From the NCBI RefSeq assembly GCF_002156705.1, contig NZ_CP019893.1:1736001-1800000 (forward strand): a stretch of DNA of 64,000 bases. The letters are read 5' to 3'. Of the stretch, positions 43,886-51,962 are shown piece by piece (positions within the stretch are counted from its first letter, which is position 1; every line of letters starts with the position of its first letter). The translations under genes were made by a program, and so were the position numbers. The notes under the pieces were generated by a model. That model saw nothing but the letters and a program-made list of their open reading frames with translations. It had not been told where the DNA came from and ran no database searches. This stretch comes from Natrarchaeobaculum aegyptiacum (GTDB lineage Archaea > Halobacteriota > Halobacteria > Halobacteriales > Natrialbaceae).

Positions 43886-44659
43886 ATGACCACAGATCAG
43901 CGGTCGACAGACCCTGCAGCGGATGCCGACTCCTCGAGCAGTCGTCGTGACGGCGCCACTCGAGCCGACGGTCGACCCCGAGATTCAGACCACGAGGCCC
44001 ACCTCGAGCGAAGCCGTCGGGTGTGGAATCGCTGGAGCGACTGGTACGGGATGAGTGAACGGGACTTCGAACCGATCCGGGAGCGGGCGATTTCCCGGCT
44101 GGACCTGCACCCGGGGGATCGCGTGCTCGAGGTGGGCTGTGGACCCGGAGTCAACTTCGCGTCCGTCCGCGACAAGATCGGGTCCGAGGGCCGGCTCGTC
44201 GGCGTCGACTACAGTCAGGACATGGTCGAAAACGCGCGCGAGCGCGTCAAGGAGCACGGCTGGGAGAACGTCGACGTCGTCCGGGCGGACGCGACGACGG
44301 TCGACCTCGACGAGCGCTTCGACGCCGCCATCGCGACGCTCTCGCTGAGCGTGATGCCCGACGTTCGCGCGGTCCTCGAGACCGTCCGCCGTCACCTCGT
44401 CCCCGGTGCACCGATCATCGTGGTGGACGTGAGGCCTGCGCCGAGTGGCCCCCTGCGACTCCTGAACCCGCTCATCTGGCGGTTCTTCCGGTGGTATGCC
44501 AACTGGAACCCCGACGAGAACGTGCTCGAGGCCCTCGACGACACACTCGAGGAGTGTCGCGTCGTCGAGACGGTCATGGCCGGAACTGCATATACGGCGC
44601 TCTGTCGGACAGGCGAGCGGCGAGCCGACGTCCAGCGAGCCGACGACTCCCACCGCTAG
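43886..44659 (+). CDS. Class I SAM-dependent methyltransferase
   Basis: 257 residues. Motif I is VLEVGCGPGVNFA, the Asp of motif II is in LVGVDYSQDMVENARERV, and motif IV is FDAAIATLSLSVMPD. The profile resembles UbiE/COQ5-like enzymes that methylate quinones or lipids, but the substrate is not defined. The N-terminal 45 residues are a polar halophilic extension. Confidence 0.88.
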   Translation: MTTDQRSTDPAADADSSSSRRDGATRADGRPRDSDHEAHLERSRRVWNRWSDWYGMSERDFEPIRERAISRLDLHPGDRVLEVGCGPGVNFASVRDKIGSEGRLVGVDYSQDMVENARERVKEHGWENVDVVRADATTVDLDERFDAAIATLSLSVMPDVRAVLETVRRHLVPGAPIIVVDVRPAPSGPLRLLNPLIWRFFRWYANWNPDENVLEALDDTLEECRVVETVMAGTAYTALCRTGERRADVQRADDSHR

Positions 44660-44680
44660 CAGGAGCGGTCGAGACCCCAC

Positions 44681-45328
44681 TCACCGGGTGTCCTCGAGCA
44701 CGCGTTCGACAGCGGCGGCCTCGCCCCGCCGGAGGAGTTCGGAGGCCGTCGAGACCGCACAGTCGAGTTCGTCGGCGACCGCTTCGATGCCGTTTCGCCG
44801 CGGAACTTCGTAGAACCCCAGCTCTCGTGCGACCTCGAGTGCGGCCAGTTGGCGATCGGAGACGGGCGCTCCCGAGACCGTCACGCTGTCGCTCGCCCAC
44901 AGGACGTCGACCGTCACGCCGTCGGCCACTCGCTCGAATACGCGCGTCAAATCCGACGGGTGCCCGACGATGGTCAGCCGGATCGTCCGGTCCGAGCGCA
45001 CCTCGATCGGTGGTACGACGACGACGGTCTCCTGGGCCAGCGCGTCGAGCAGCGACAGCCCCTCGGCCTCGAGTTCTCGTCGGAGATAACAGAAGAAGCC
45101 GTCCTCGGCCGGCGTCACGTCGTACTCGCGGACGGTCTCGAGGCGCTCGAGGATTGATTCGTAGGCTGTGGCGTCGCCGTAAACGAACGAGGTGATCGTC
45201 TCGACGCCGTCGACCGACTGTCCGCCGAGGATCACCTCCCGGTCGATCGCCGGGGCGTCACAGATCGCCGCGTGGATTGGCGCGAGCGTCTCCGCGTCGT
45301 GTGTGAGGGAGACGCAGGCAGATTTCAT
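44681..45328 (-). CDS. Bat-type helix-turn-helix regulator
   Basis: 215 residues. The C-terminal HTH_10 domain has VSDRQLAALEVARELGFYEV, RRNGIEAVADELDCAVSTAS and ELLRRGEAAAVERVL, the bacterio-opsin-activator pattern. The N-terminal 150 residues form the usual sensor-like region without PAS or GAF motifs I can name. Probably a transcription factor; targets unknown. It is convergent with the methyltransferase gene, 21 nt apart. Confidence 0.9.
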   Translation of the reverse strand: MKSACVSLTHDAETLAPIHAAICDAPAIDREVILGGQSVDGVETITSFVYGDATAYESILERLETVREYDVTPAEDGFFCYLRRELEAEGLSLLDALAQETVVVVPPIEVRSDRTIRLTIVGHPSDLTRVFERVADGVTVDVLWASDSVTVSGAPVSDRQLAALEVARELGFYEVPRRNGIEAVADELDCAVSTASELLRRGEAAAVERVLEDTR

Positions 45329-45352
45329 CGGGCCGACAGACGGCCCCACTCC

Positions 45353-45360
45353 GGATAAAT
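45353..45360 (-). promoter_or_regulatory. TATA-like box of the bat regulator gene
   Basis: ATTTATCC on the minus strand, about 28 nt upstream of the ATG at 45328. Confidence 0.6.
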
Positions 45361-45473
45361 CCCTGCCAGTCTGTTCTGCCACCTCCTCGCGCCTCAATCG
45401 TTTTGGCGGTGGCCCACCGTCACGAACCTGTGCTCCGAATCCGCCCCGTTCGGTCCCGTGACCGGGTGGTATC

Positions 45474-45701
45474 GTGACCGGCGAGGACCGCCTCGAGTCC
45501 GCCACCACCGGCGCGCGTCGGCTCGTGTCCGTTCTCCGGCTCGTCGCCGTCGCGCTGGTGGTCGTCGGCTTCGTCGGCTGGCTCGTCGACCACGACGGTG
45601 AGGTCGTCCTCGAGTCGCCGTACACGCTCGCGTTCGGGGTGGGGGTCGCGTGTGCACTGGTGGCGATCTACCTCGGCGTCTTTCTGGCGAACCGGGGGTG
45701 A
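45474..45701 (+). CDS. Small two-helix membrane protein
   Basis: 75 residues from GTG 45474: a polar start, then two hydrophobic helices (about 20-38 and 50-72) ending FLANRG. No family recognised. It runs toward the aminopeptidase gene 58 nt further on. Confidence 0.55.
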   Translation: MTGEDRLESATTGARRLVSVLRLVAVALVVVGFVGWLVDHDGEVVLESPYTLAFGVGVACALVAIYLGVFLANRG

Positions 45702-45759
45702 TGGCGCTCGGGTGTGGTGATTCGAAAACGGTATCCGCCCGCTCACACTCCTGTGGCAC

Positions 45760-46839
45760 ATGGACCCACGCATTCGCGAACACGCCGAGGTCATCGCGAA
45801 CCACTCGGTCGACCTGCAGCCGGGGGACAACGTCGTGATCGACGCCCACCCGGTCGCCGAGGACCTCGTCGTCGCACTCCACGAGGTCGCAGGCGACGTC
45901 GGTGCCAATCCAGTCACGACGAGCCAGCGCACGGGTAAGCGCCAGCAGCGGGCATATCTCCGGGCCGCAGATGGCGATTTCGACACGCCCGCCCACGAGC
46001 AGGCGCTCATCGAGGAAACCGACGTCTACATCGCCATCCGCGCCAGCGACAACGTGACCCAGACCAGCGACGTCGATCCCGAGACCAGCGCGGCCTACCA
46101 GCAGGCCCAGCGGCCAATTCTCGAGGAGCGACTCTCCAAGCGCTGGTGTCTCACGCAGTACCCCGCACCGGCGAACGCCCAGCTGGCGGAGATGAGCACC
46201 GAGGCCTACGAGAACTTCGTCTGGGACGCCGTCAACAAAGACTGGGACGCCCAGCGCGCCCACCAGGCGAACATGGTCGAGATCATGGACCCGGCCGAGG
46301 AGATCCGCATCGTCAGTGGCGACACGACGGACGTCACGATGTCGATCGACGGCAACCCGACGCGCAACGATTACGGCGAGCACAACCTCCCCGGCGGCGA
46401 GGTCTTCACCGCCCCACAGCCCGACAGCGTCGAGGGTGAGGTGCTGTTCGACCTGCCGCTGTACCATCAGGGACGAGAGATCACGGACGTCTACCTCGAG
46501 TTCGAAGGTGGCGAAGTCGTCTCCCATTCGGCGGGGAAGAACGAGGAGGTGCTCACCGAGGTCCTCGATACCGACGACGGTGCCCGCCGACTGGGCGAAC
46601 TCGGCATCGGGATGAACCGCGACATCGACCAGTTCACCTACAACATGCTGTTCGACGAGAAGATGGGCGATACGGTTCACATGGCGGTCGGCCGGGCCTA
46701 CGACGACACCGTCGGCGAGGGCAACGTCGCGAACGATTCGGCCGTCCACGTCGACATGATCGTCGACATGAGCGACGATTCGTTCATCGAGGTCGACGGC
46801 GAGGTTGTCCAGGAAGACGGGACGTTCGTCTTCGAGTAG
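45760..46839 (+). CDS. M29 family aminopeptidase
   Basis: 359 residues; metal-dependent aminopeptidase (AmpS/aminopeptidase T type) that removes N-terminal residues from peptides. HSVDLQPGDNVVIDAHPVAE opens the fold. MSIDGNPTRNDYGEHNLPGGE carries metal-ligand Glu and His residues, and GELGIGMNRDIDQFTYNMLF, EKMGDTVHMAVGRAY and VHVDMIVDM follow. Length and motif order are typical. Confidence 0.92.
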   Translation: MDPRIREHAEVIANHSVDLQPGDNVVIDAHPVAEDLVVALHEVAGDVGANPVTTSQRTGKRQQRAYLRAADGDFDTPAHEQALIEETDVYIAIRASDNVTQTSDVDPETSAAYQQAQRPILEERLSKRWCLTQYPAPANAQLAEMSTEAYENFVWDAVNKDWDAQRAHQANMVEIMDPAEEIRIVSGDTTDVTMSIDGNPTRNDYGEHNLPGGEVFTAPQPDSVEGEVLFDLPLYHQGREITDVYLEFEGGEVVSHSAGKNEEVLTEVLDTDDGARRLGELGIGMNRDIDQFTYNMLFDEKMGDTVHMAVGRAYDDTVGEGNVANDSAVHVDMIVDMSDDSFIEVDGEVVQEDGTFVFE

Positions 46840-46983
46840 CGAGCGCTGAGCAGCGCGAAGCTCTCGGAATACCGAGCGGCGAAGCCGCGAGGAGAGCGAG
46901 GACTTCGCTTCCCTCTGCTCATTCGGTCGACCACCAGCCCGGAAATCGCGACTGATACAACCCTCGAGTTCCCACGCTCGCGT

Positions 46984-47175
46984 ATGTCCTGTCAGTTTCG
47001 AGACCCGGGCAGCGGCGACCTGTGCGCGAGCGAGGCGACGCGCGTGCTGACGGTGTACTTCCCGGAGCGCCAGAAGCAGACGGTCGATCTCTACTGTGAC
47101 GAACACGCCGAGACGATGGCAGCGGAGTACGAGGGCGACCCGAACCGGCAGTTGATCGCGAATACCGAGGCCTGA
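46984..47175 (+). CDS. Small Cys/His protein, likely zinc-binding
   Basis: 63 residues starting MSCQFRDPGSGDLCASEATR and continuing LYCDEHAETMAAEYEGDPNR. C3, C14, C38 and H41 are spaced for one zinc ion. No family name known to me. ATG at 46984 lies about 145 nt after the aminopeptidase stop, beyond a GC-rich low-complexity stretch. Confidence 0.6.
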   Translation: MSCQFRDPGSGDLCASEATRVLTVYFPERQKQTVDLYCDEHAETMAAEYEGDPNRQLIANTEA

Positions 47176-47245
47176 CGGCAGTCGTCGTCACGCCGATACG
47201 ACGCGGGCCGACGAACCACGGCCTCGAGGGCCGAAACGGCCGACC

Positions 47246-47429
47246 CGAGCGACTTGCCGGTCGTGAGTGAGGTGAGTGCCACGAGCGACTTGCCGGTCGT
47301 GAGTGAGGTGAGTGCCACGAGCGACTTGCCGGTCGTGAGTGAGGTGAGTGCCACGAGAGACGGTGGCTGGCCGTGAGTCGGGTGATGGTCACAGGAGACG
47401 GTGGCTGGCCGTGAGTCGGGTGATGGTCA
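47246..47429 (+). repeat. Tandem repeats, 36-bp x3 followed by 38-bp x2
   Basis: Three exact copies of a 36-bp unit beginning CGAGCGACTTGCCGGTCGTG (47246, 47282, 47318) are followed by two 38-bp units with GAGACGGTGGCTGGCCGTGA (47354, 47392) differing at a few bases. A broken sixth unit starts at 47430. The two unit types share GTGAGT and GGTGA blocks, so one likely derives from the other. No gene overlaps convincingly. Confidence 0.85.
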
Positions 47430-47466
47430 CAGGAGACGGTGGCTGATCGTGGGAGTCACGACTGGC

Positions 47467-47472
47467 TTTAAG
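47467..47472 (+). promoter_or_regulatory. TATA box of the second uspA gene
   Basis: TTTAAG about 27 nt upstream of the ATG at 47496, directly after the tandem repeats. Confidence 0.6.
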
Positions 47473-47495
47473 CGTCCGCGACCGAAACGTTGGGT

Positions 47496-47918
47496 ATGGC
47501 AATACTCGTCGCGTACGACGGTTCTGAACCCGCACAGAAAGCGGCCACGCACGCGTTCCAGCGCTATTCCGACGAGGAGATCGTCCTCTTGCGGGTCGTC
47601 GAAGCGGCCGACGGTTCGACCGGTGCCGGCATCGAACTCGCGAAAGAGTATCTCGCCGATCGGCGGGAAGCGGCTTCCGAAGACGTCGTCGAGGAAGTCG
47701 CCGACCTCGCTGGCGCGACCGAAGCAGACTACCGGACCGAGGTCGCCGTGGGGAACCCCGCTCGAGAGATCGTTTCCTTCGCGGAAGACGACGAGGAGGA
47801 GATCGAACACATCGTGATCGGAAACCACGGTCGTTCCGGCGTCTCGAGGGTGTTGCTCGGGAGCGTCGCCGAGAAGGTGGTTCGTCGCTCCCCCGTTCCG
47901 GTCACGGTCGTTCGGTGA
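47496..47918 (+). CDS. Universal stress protein (UspA family)
   Basis: 140 residues. MAILVAYDGSEPAQKAATHA has the ATP-contacting Asp, and VIGNHGRSGVSRVLLGSVAE is the full nucleotide-binding G-x2-G-x9-G-S/T motif, ending SPVPVTVVR. It is better conserved than the Usp at 9699. ATP binding is likely; target unknown. Confidence 0.92.
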   Translation: MAILVAYDGSEPAQKAATHAFQRYSDEEIVLLRVVEAADGSTGAGIELAKEYLADRREAASEDVVEEVADLAGATEADYRTEVAVGNPAREIVSFAEDDEEEIEHIVIGNHGRSGVSRVLLGSVAEKVVRRSPVPVTVVR

Positions 47919-48192
47919 CCGCCCTCGCGAGTGCCACCGGTGCGCCGTGGACCGTACCTGACCGGCATCGTCCCACGGTTGTGTCTGCTGATCGATACCA
48001 AACGTCGACGACTTCAAACTGCCGTCTTCTTCAGAAAATACTTCCTTTTCGATAGGTCTAAATTATGTTGTGGTGTGTTGTACTTGCCGTATGTCCTGTC
48101 ATCCGGGAACCGGTTTCGATACATTTCATAGAGTGGAAATTACGATCTGTCTTATCAGTCTCTGGTGTCAGGTACGAAAGTAGACACCAACG

Positions 48193-48759
48193 ATGGCAAC
48201 GAAACCTGTGGAACGAACGCTGGATGCGGAACTGTTTGGACGATCGATTACGTTCGACTACTCGGAGACGTGGGTGGGCTACTCGCTGCTCTCGCTGCGG
48301 CTGGTGATGGCGTACGTGTTCCTCTCGGCGGGAATTTCGAAGCTCTTCGACCCCGAGTGGACGGCAGAGGGATATCTCGTGCATGCGCTGCCGGAGGGGA
48401 ATCCGTTCGCTCCCTTCTTCGCGGTGATGGCCGACGGCTGGCTGTGGCTGGTCGACCCCCTGAACGTCTGGGGACAGGTGCTCATCGGCATCGCACTGCT
48501 CGTCGGTGGCTTCGTCCGGCTGGCTGCGTTCGGTGGTGCCCTGATGATGCTCCTCTACTGGCTCACACAGTTTGAGGGGGGTCTGGCAGCCGGTCTCCCG
48601 GTCGAAAACGGCTACATCGTCACCTACCACCTCGTCTACGCGCTCATCATCTTCGGCATCGCCGCCTTCGGTGCTGGCCGAATCTTCGGCATCGACGCGA
48701 AACTCGAGCAGACCGACGTCGTCAGGCAGAACCCGGCGCTCAGGTTCCTCCTCGGGTAA
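48193..48759 (+). CDS. DoxX family membrane protein
   Basis: 188 residues, four hydrophobic helices. LLSLRLVMAYVFLSAGISKL with its conserved Arg and Lys, and LLVGGFVRLAAFGGALMMLL, fit DoxX/DoxD proteins. These are sometimes subunits of quinone-linked sulphur or redox enzymes and often of unknown role. It stands alone; the next gene is convergent after 10 nt. Confidence 0.85.
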   Translation: MATKPVERTLDAELFGRSITFDYSETWVGYSLLSLRLVMAYVFLSAGISKLFDPEWTAEGYLVHALPEGNPFAPFFAVMADGWLWLVDPLNVWGQVLIGIALLVGGFVRLAAFGGALMMLLYWLTQFEGGLAAGLPVENGYIVTYHLVYALIIFGIAAFGAGRIFGIDAKLEQTDVVRQNPALRFLLG

Positions 48760-48769
48760 GAACTGCCGG

Positions 48770-49279
48770 TCAGGGCGTGTGGACGACCACGTCCCCGACC
48801 TGTCCTTCCTGCATGTGCTCACAGCGGTAGGTTGCGATCGACGGAACGGCTTCGAACGTCAGCGTCTCGGTGGCTCCTTCGACGTCGGTCCCGTCGGTGG
48901 TGTACTCCCGGACGACGTCGCGGTCTGCGTCCCAGAGAGCGACGTTGTGGTGGATTCCGTCGCGATTTTCCCACGTGAGATCGTACTCCCGACCCTCGAG
49001 TAGCACCAGCGTCGGGTTCTCGACCCGGTCGATCGCCGGCGGCTCGACGCCGACCCAGCCGCCGACCCACCCCTCGAGTCGGATCGTCTCGACGTCGCGC
49101 CAGGCCTCGCGGTCGGTCTCACCCTCGAGGGAGTCGGCGGTGTCCACGACGGGCTCGGGTTCCGCGGGTTCGTCGTCGGCCCGGTCGAGACAGCCGGCGA
49201 GGGCCACGGCGGCCCCGCCGCTGGCCGCGAGACCCGCGAACCGTGAGAGAAATCGGCGTCGCCCGCGAGTCGTGTCCAT
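48770..49279 (-). CDS. Tat lipoprotein with cupredoxin (halocyanin-like) domain
   Basis: 169 residues. GRRRFLSRFAGLAASGGAAV and LAGC give a twin-arginine signal with lipid-attached Cys30. The domain has LEGREYDLTWENRDGIHHNV, where H110 or H111 would be the first copper ligand, and ATYRCEHMQEG with C153. In related haloarchaeal proteins CxxH and a later Met complete the type 1 site; here the third position after the Cys is Met156 and the usual Met position is Gln160. Copper binding is therefore not certain. It is probably an outer-face electron carrier. Confidence 0.8.
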   Translation of the reverse strand: MDTTRGRRRFLSRFAGLAASGGAAVALAGCLDRADDEPAEPEPVVDTADSLEGETDREAWRDVETIRLEGWVGGWVGVEPPAIDRVENPTLVLLEGREYDLTWENRDGIHHNVALWDADRDVVREYTTDGTDVEGATETLTFEAVPSIATYRCEHMQEGQVGDVVVHTP

Positions 49280-49376
49280 CGGCTCATCGTACGCGTCGTA
49301 GCGACAAAAACGACCGTTCAGCCCGATCTGACGGTTCGGCCCCGTGACCGGTCACTTCTCAGCAACGTGTCGGCTC

Positions 49377-50108
49377 TCAGCCGTCCTCGAGCAGCGCCGC
49401 GACCATTCCCGCGACGACGTCGAGTTCGTCTTCGTTGACGCCGTGGCCCATCTCCTCGTAGAGGCGGGTGGTGACGTCGGCCTCGAGCGCCTCGAGCACG
49501 TCGGCGGTCTCGTGGACGCGTTCGACCGGGATGTGCGGGTCGACGTCGCTACAGCCGAGGAACGCGGGGGTCCCCTCGAGTCGGTCGTCGGCCGCGAGGT
49601 ACTCGTCGGGGTCGACCGACTCGCCGATCAGGCCGCCGCTCAGGGCCGCGAGGCCGCCGTAGCGCCGGGGGTTGCGTGCGACGAACTCGCTCGCGAGACA
49701 GCCACCCTGCGAGAAGCCGACGAGCAGGACGCGGTCGGTCGGAATCCCGGCGTCACCAGCCCGCTCGAGGGCGTTTGCGATCGCCCGCAGGCCGGAGGTT
49801 CGTCCCGGTTCGTTCGCCTCGACGGGGGCGAGAAAGGAATTTGGGTACCAGGTATTGCGCGCTGCTTGTGGTGCGAGCAGGGCCACCCCGTCACGATGGA
49901 CTTCCTGACCGAGCTGGACGATACTCCGGGCGGTCGCACCCCGTCCGTGCGTGAGGACGATCGCTGCGTCGGCCTCCTCGAGTGGGGTTCCACCCGAAAC
50001 GAGGGGCTGGTTCTGGTGTGGACCGTCGACGTCCGGGACGGCGAACGACGGTGCACTATCGTCGGACTGCGCGCCTATGGACCCGTCCGGTTCGTCTGGA
50101 CTCGTCAC
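49377..50108 (-). CDS. Phospholipase/carboxylesterase family hydrolase
   Basis: 243 residues of alpha/beta-hydrolase fold. The nucleophile is in LLVGFSQGGCLASEFVA, the acid in GCSDVDPHIPVERV and the His in YEEMGHGVNEDEL. Starts with GTG overlapping the stop of the VOC gene (GTGA), so the two are translated together. The pair resembles the glyoxalase-hydrolase pairs thought to process aromatic or ring-cleaved compounds; the substrate is unknown. Confidence 0.9.
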   Translation of the reverse strand: MTSPDEPDGSIGAQSDDSAPSFAVPDVDGPHQNQPLVSGGTPLEEADAAIVLTHGRGATARSIVQLGQEVHRDGVALLAPQAARNTWYPNSFLAPVEANEPGRTSGLRAIANALERAGDAGIPTDRVLLVGFSQGGCLASEFVARNPRRYGGLAALSGGLIGESVDPDEYLAADDRLEGTPAFLGCSDVDPHIPVERVHETADVLEALEADVTTRLYEEMGHGVNEDELDVVAGMVAALLEDG

Positions 50109-50719
50109 TCGAGACCACCGACGCCCGTGCTGGCGTCGGGCAGGTCGTGTTCGACGAGTTCGAGACCGAGTTCCTCGATCGCACCCCGGAGGTGCTCGTC
50201 TTTGGCGTACTCGGCACCGTCTTCCTCCCGGAGTTGCTGGGCTTTGGCCAGTACGTCACCGCGGCGGTCGTCTGGAATGTCGTACTTGTCGGTCGAGAGT
50301 TCGATCACGAGGCCGTTGTTGTCCCGGGTGTAGATCGAGTGGAAGATCCCGCGGTCGAAGACGTTGTAGTGGTGGCCGGCGTCCTCGAGTGCTTGCATGG
50401 TGTCCTCGTAGTCGTCGGGGTCGACGCTGAAACAGAGGTGGTGGACGGCACCGACGCCGCCGCGCTGGCCGCGTGCGGAGGGCCGGTCGCCGACGAAGAA
50501 CGTGAGGATGCGGCCGTCGCCGGTGTCGAAGAAGAGGTGCGTTTGCGAGGGATCGTCGAGGTTTGGCTGGCGGAGTACCAGTGGCATCCCGAGCAGGTCG
50601 CGGTAGAATTCGATGGTGTCCTCGGCGTTGCTCCCCCAGATGGTGATGTGGTCGGTTCCGGTCGTGTTGACGGGGCTATCCGGCAGGTCGGGCGTGACGG
50701 GAATGGTGTCGTCGGACAT
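50105..50719 (-). CDS. VOC family (glyoxalase/ring-cleavage dioxygenase-like) protein
   Basis: 204 residues. TTGTDHITIWGSNAEDTIEF gives the first metal His, and GVGAVHHLCFSVDPDDYEDT and GHHYNVFDRGIFHSIYTRDN supply further ligands; GLVIELSTDKYD carries the metal Glu. Two VOC modules fill residues 20-150. The C-terminal 50 residues are helical and charged. Translationally coupled to the downstream hydrolase. Confidence 0.88.
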   Translation of the reverse strand: MSDDTIPVTPDLPDSPVNTTGTDHITIWGSNAEDTIEFYRDLLGMPLVLRQPNLDDPSQTHLFFDTGDGRILTFFVGDRPSARGQRGGVGAVHHLCFSVDPDDYEDTMQALEDAGHHYNVFDRGIFHSIYTRDNNGLVIELSTDKYDIPDDRRGDVLAKAQQLREEDGAEYAKDEHLRGAIEELGLELVEHDLPDASTGVGGLE

Positions 50720-50857
50720 CGTAGTGGGTCCTGAATCGTGGTGGTCGTCGAATGTGGTCGGTCGCTGTCGTGTGCTATCGCGTCTCTATGTCTCTGAGTC
50801 GGTCGCCGAGTGACCGGCCGCGGTTCGAGACACTGAAAGAGAGGAGATGGTCGCGGC

Positions 50858-51469
50858 TTACTCGGCGACGTGCTCGCCGAAGACGCGTGCTGCGTCGTCG
50901 GGGACGTCGAAGTCGTGGTAGTACTCGCCTTTCTCGGTCGAGAGGATGTTCAGCGCGGCGGCCGCGCCGTCGCCGACGGCGATGGCGGCCTGCCACTCCT
51001 CGGGACGGACCATCGCGCCGGTCGCGTAGACGCCGTCGACGCTGGTCTCCATGTCGACGTCGACGTCGACCACTTCCTCGTCGGTGAACGCACAGCCGAG
51101 TTCTTCTGCGATGTCGCGGTTGGCACCGGTCGCGAGGATCACGTAGTCGGCTTCGTAGCTGTCCTCTTCGGTCTCGACGACGAAGCCGTCGCCGGCCTCC
51201 TCGACGCTCGTCACTTCCTCACCCTGTCGGCGATCGACGCCGAAGTCGTCGACCTGCTGGCGGGCGGTCGCCATGAACTCGCTGCCGCCGACCGAGCCGA
51301 TGCCGAGATAGTTGAACAGGTGGGCCTTGTGCATCCACGTCTCGTCAGCGTCGAACACCGTCGTCTCGAGGCCGTTCTTCTGGGTGAAGAGGGCGGCACT
51401 CAGGCCGGCCGGGCCGCCGCCGACGACGATAATCGATGCGTCCAGCGCTGATTCGTCACTGTCGCTCAT
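50858..51469 (-). CDS. Short thioredoxin-reductase-like flavoprotein lacking the redox Cys pair
   Basis: 203 residues. IIVVGGGPAGLSAALFTQKN is the FAD loop, and VDGVYATGAMVRPEEWQAAI is the second FAD motif. The pyridine-nucleotide domain and the CxxC of thioredoxin reductase are absent, leaving only the FAD half. Such short forms are known from haloarchaea and may take electrons from a partner. ATG at 51469; a Met four codons upstream is possible. Confidence 0.82.
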   Translation of the reverse strand: MSDSDESALDASIIVVGGGPAGLSAALFTQKNGLETTVFDADETWMHKAHLFNYLGIGSVGGSEFMATARQQVDDFGVDRRQGEEVTSVEEAGDGFVVETEEDSYEADYVILATGANRDIAEELGCAFTDEEVVDVDVDMETSVDGVYATGAMVRPEEWQAAIAVGDGAAAALNILSTEKGEYYHDFDVPDDAARVFGEHVAE

Positions 51470-51477
51470 GTGCAGTC

Positions 51478-51672
51478 TCACGTTGGTTCCGCAGGAGTAT
51501 CAATGCGCCAGCAACCCTGGCACAACCACGTGACACCCGTGTCAGTGGTCTCGAGTGCCGGAGCAACTCTCGGCGTCTCGTGAGCGATCGTCACGTCGAC
51601 CACCGGCGTCCGACCGCGCCGCTCGAGTGGCGTCGAGACGACACTGACGGTTCGCCTGTAGTCTCGCGGCAC
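51478..51672 (-). CDS. Possible small CxxC protein upstream of the flavoprotein
   Basis: 64 codons from GTG 51672, ending 8 nt before the flavoprotein start. It has TGVTWLCQGCWRIDTPAEPT with one CxxC near the end. Early codons show halophile bias, later ones less. It could donate a thiol pair to the flavoprotein that lacks one, but it may also be a chance frame. Confidence 0.3.
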   Translation of the reverse strand: MPRDYRRTVSVVSTPLERRGRTPVVDVTIAHETPRVAPALETTDTGVTWLCQGCWRIDTPAEPT

Positions 51673-51962
51673 TCGCGTTCGGGTCGTTCACTGGCTATCC
51701 GTTCGATACCCGTGCCGGCGCACGCAGGCTCAATAGCTTCGCCGTGGACCTTCCTAACCCGTTTACTGAGTGGGGACCCGCCGTCGTGCGGTTGACGCCG
51801 TCGGCGGACGTCCCACTGCGGTGACTGACTCGCCGTTGTGCCGCCCGGTCGCCGGACCAGCGTCGGCGACCGATCGCCGTCGGAGACGCCGACGGTGGTG
51901 AATCGCGACCGGAACTGCGACCTCGGTCACAACCAGCGACGTCCAACACCACGGAGTTACCA
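51673..51962. other. Intergenic region before the GCS2-like gene
   Basis: About 290 bases with no supportable gene; GC-rich, containing CCGTTTACTGAG near 51758 and loose inverted repeats around GTCGGCGACCGATCGCCGTC. No clear promoter box at the expected distance from 51963. Confidence 0.35.

Noticed and set aside
45394-47106. 570-codon minus-strand frame opposite the aminopeptidase
   Set aside because: Antisense of a clear M29 enzyme; composition V/D/R-rich without motifs.
47091-47354. Minus-strand frame encoding a 12-residue repeat (ALTSLTTGKSLV)
   Set aside because: It is just the 36-bp tandem DNA repeat read in frame, and it overlaps the Cys/His gene antisense.
47246-47429. CRISPR array
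   Set aside because: Units are directly adjacent with no unique spacers and no cas genes are present, so it is a simple tandem repeat.
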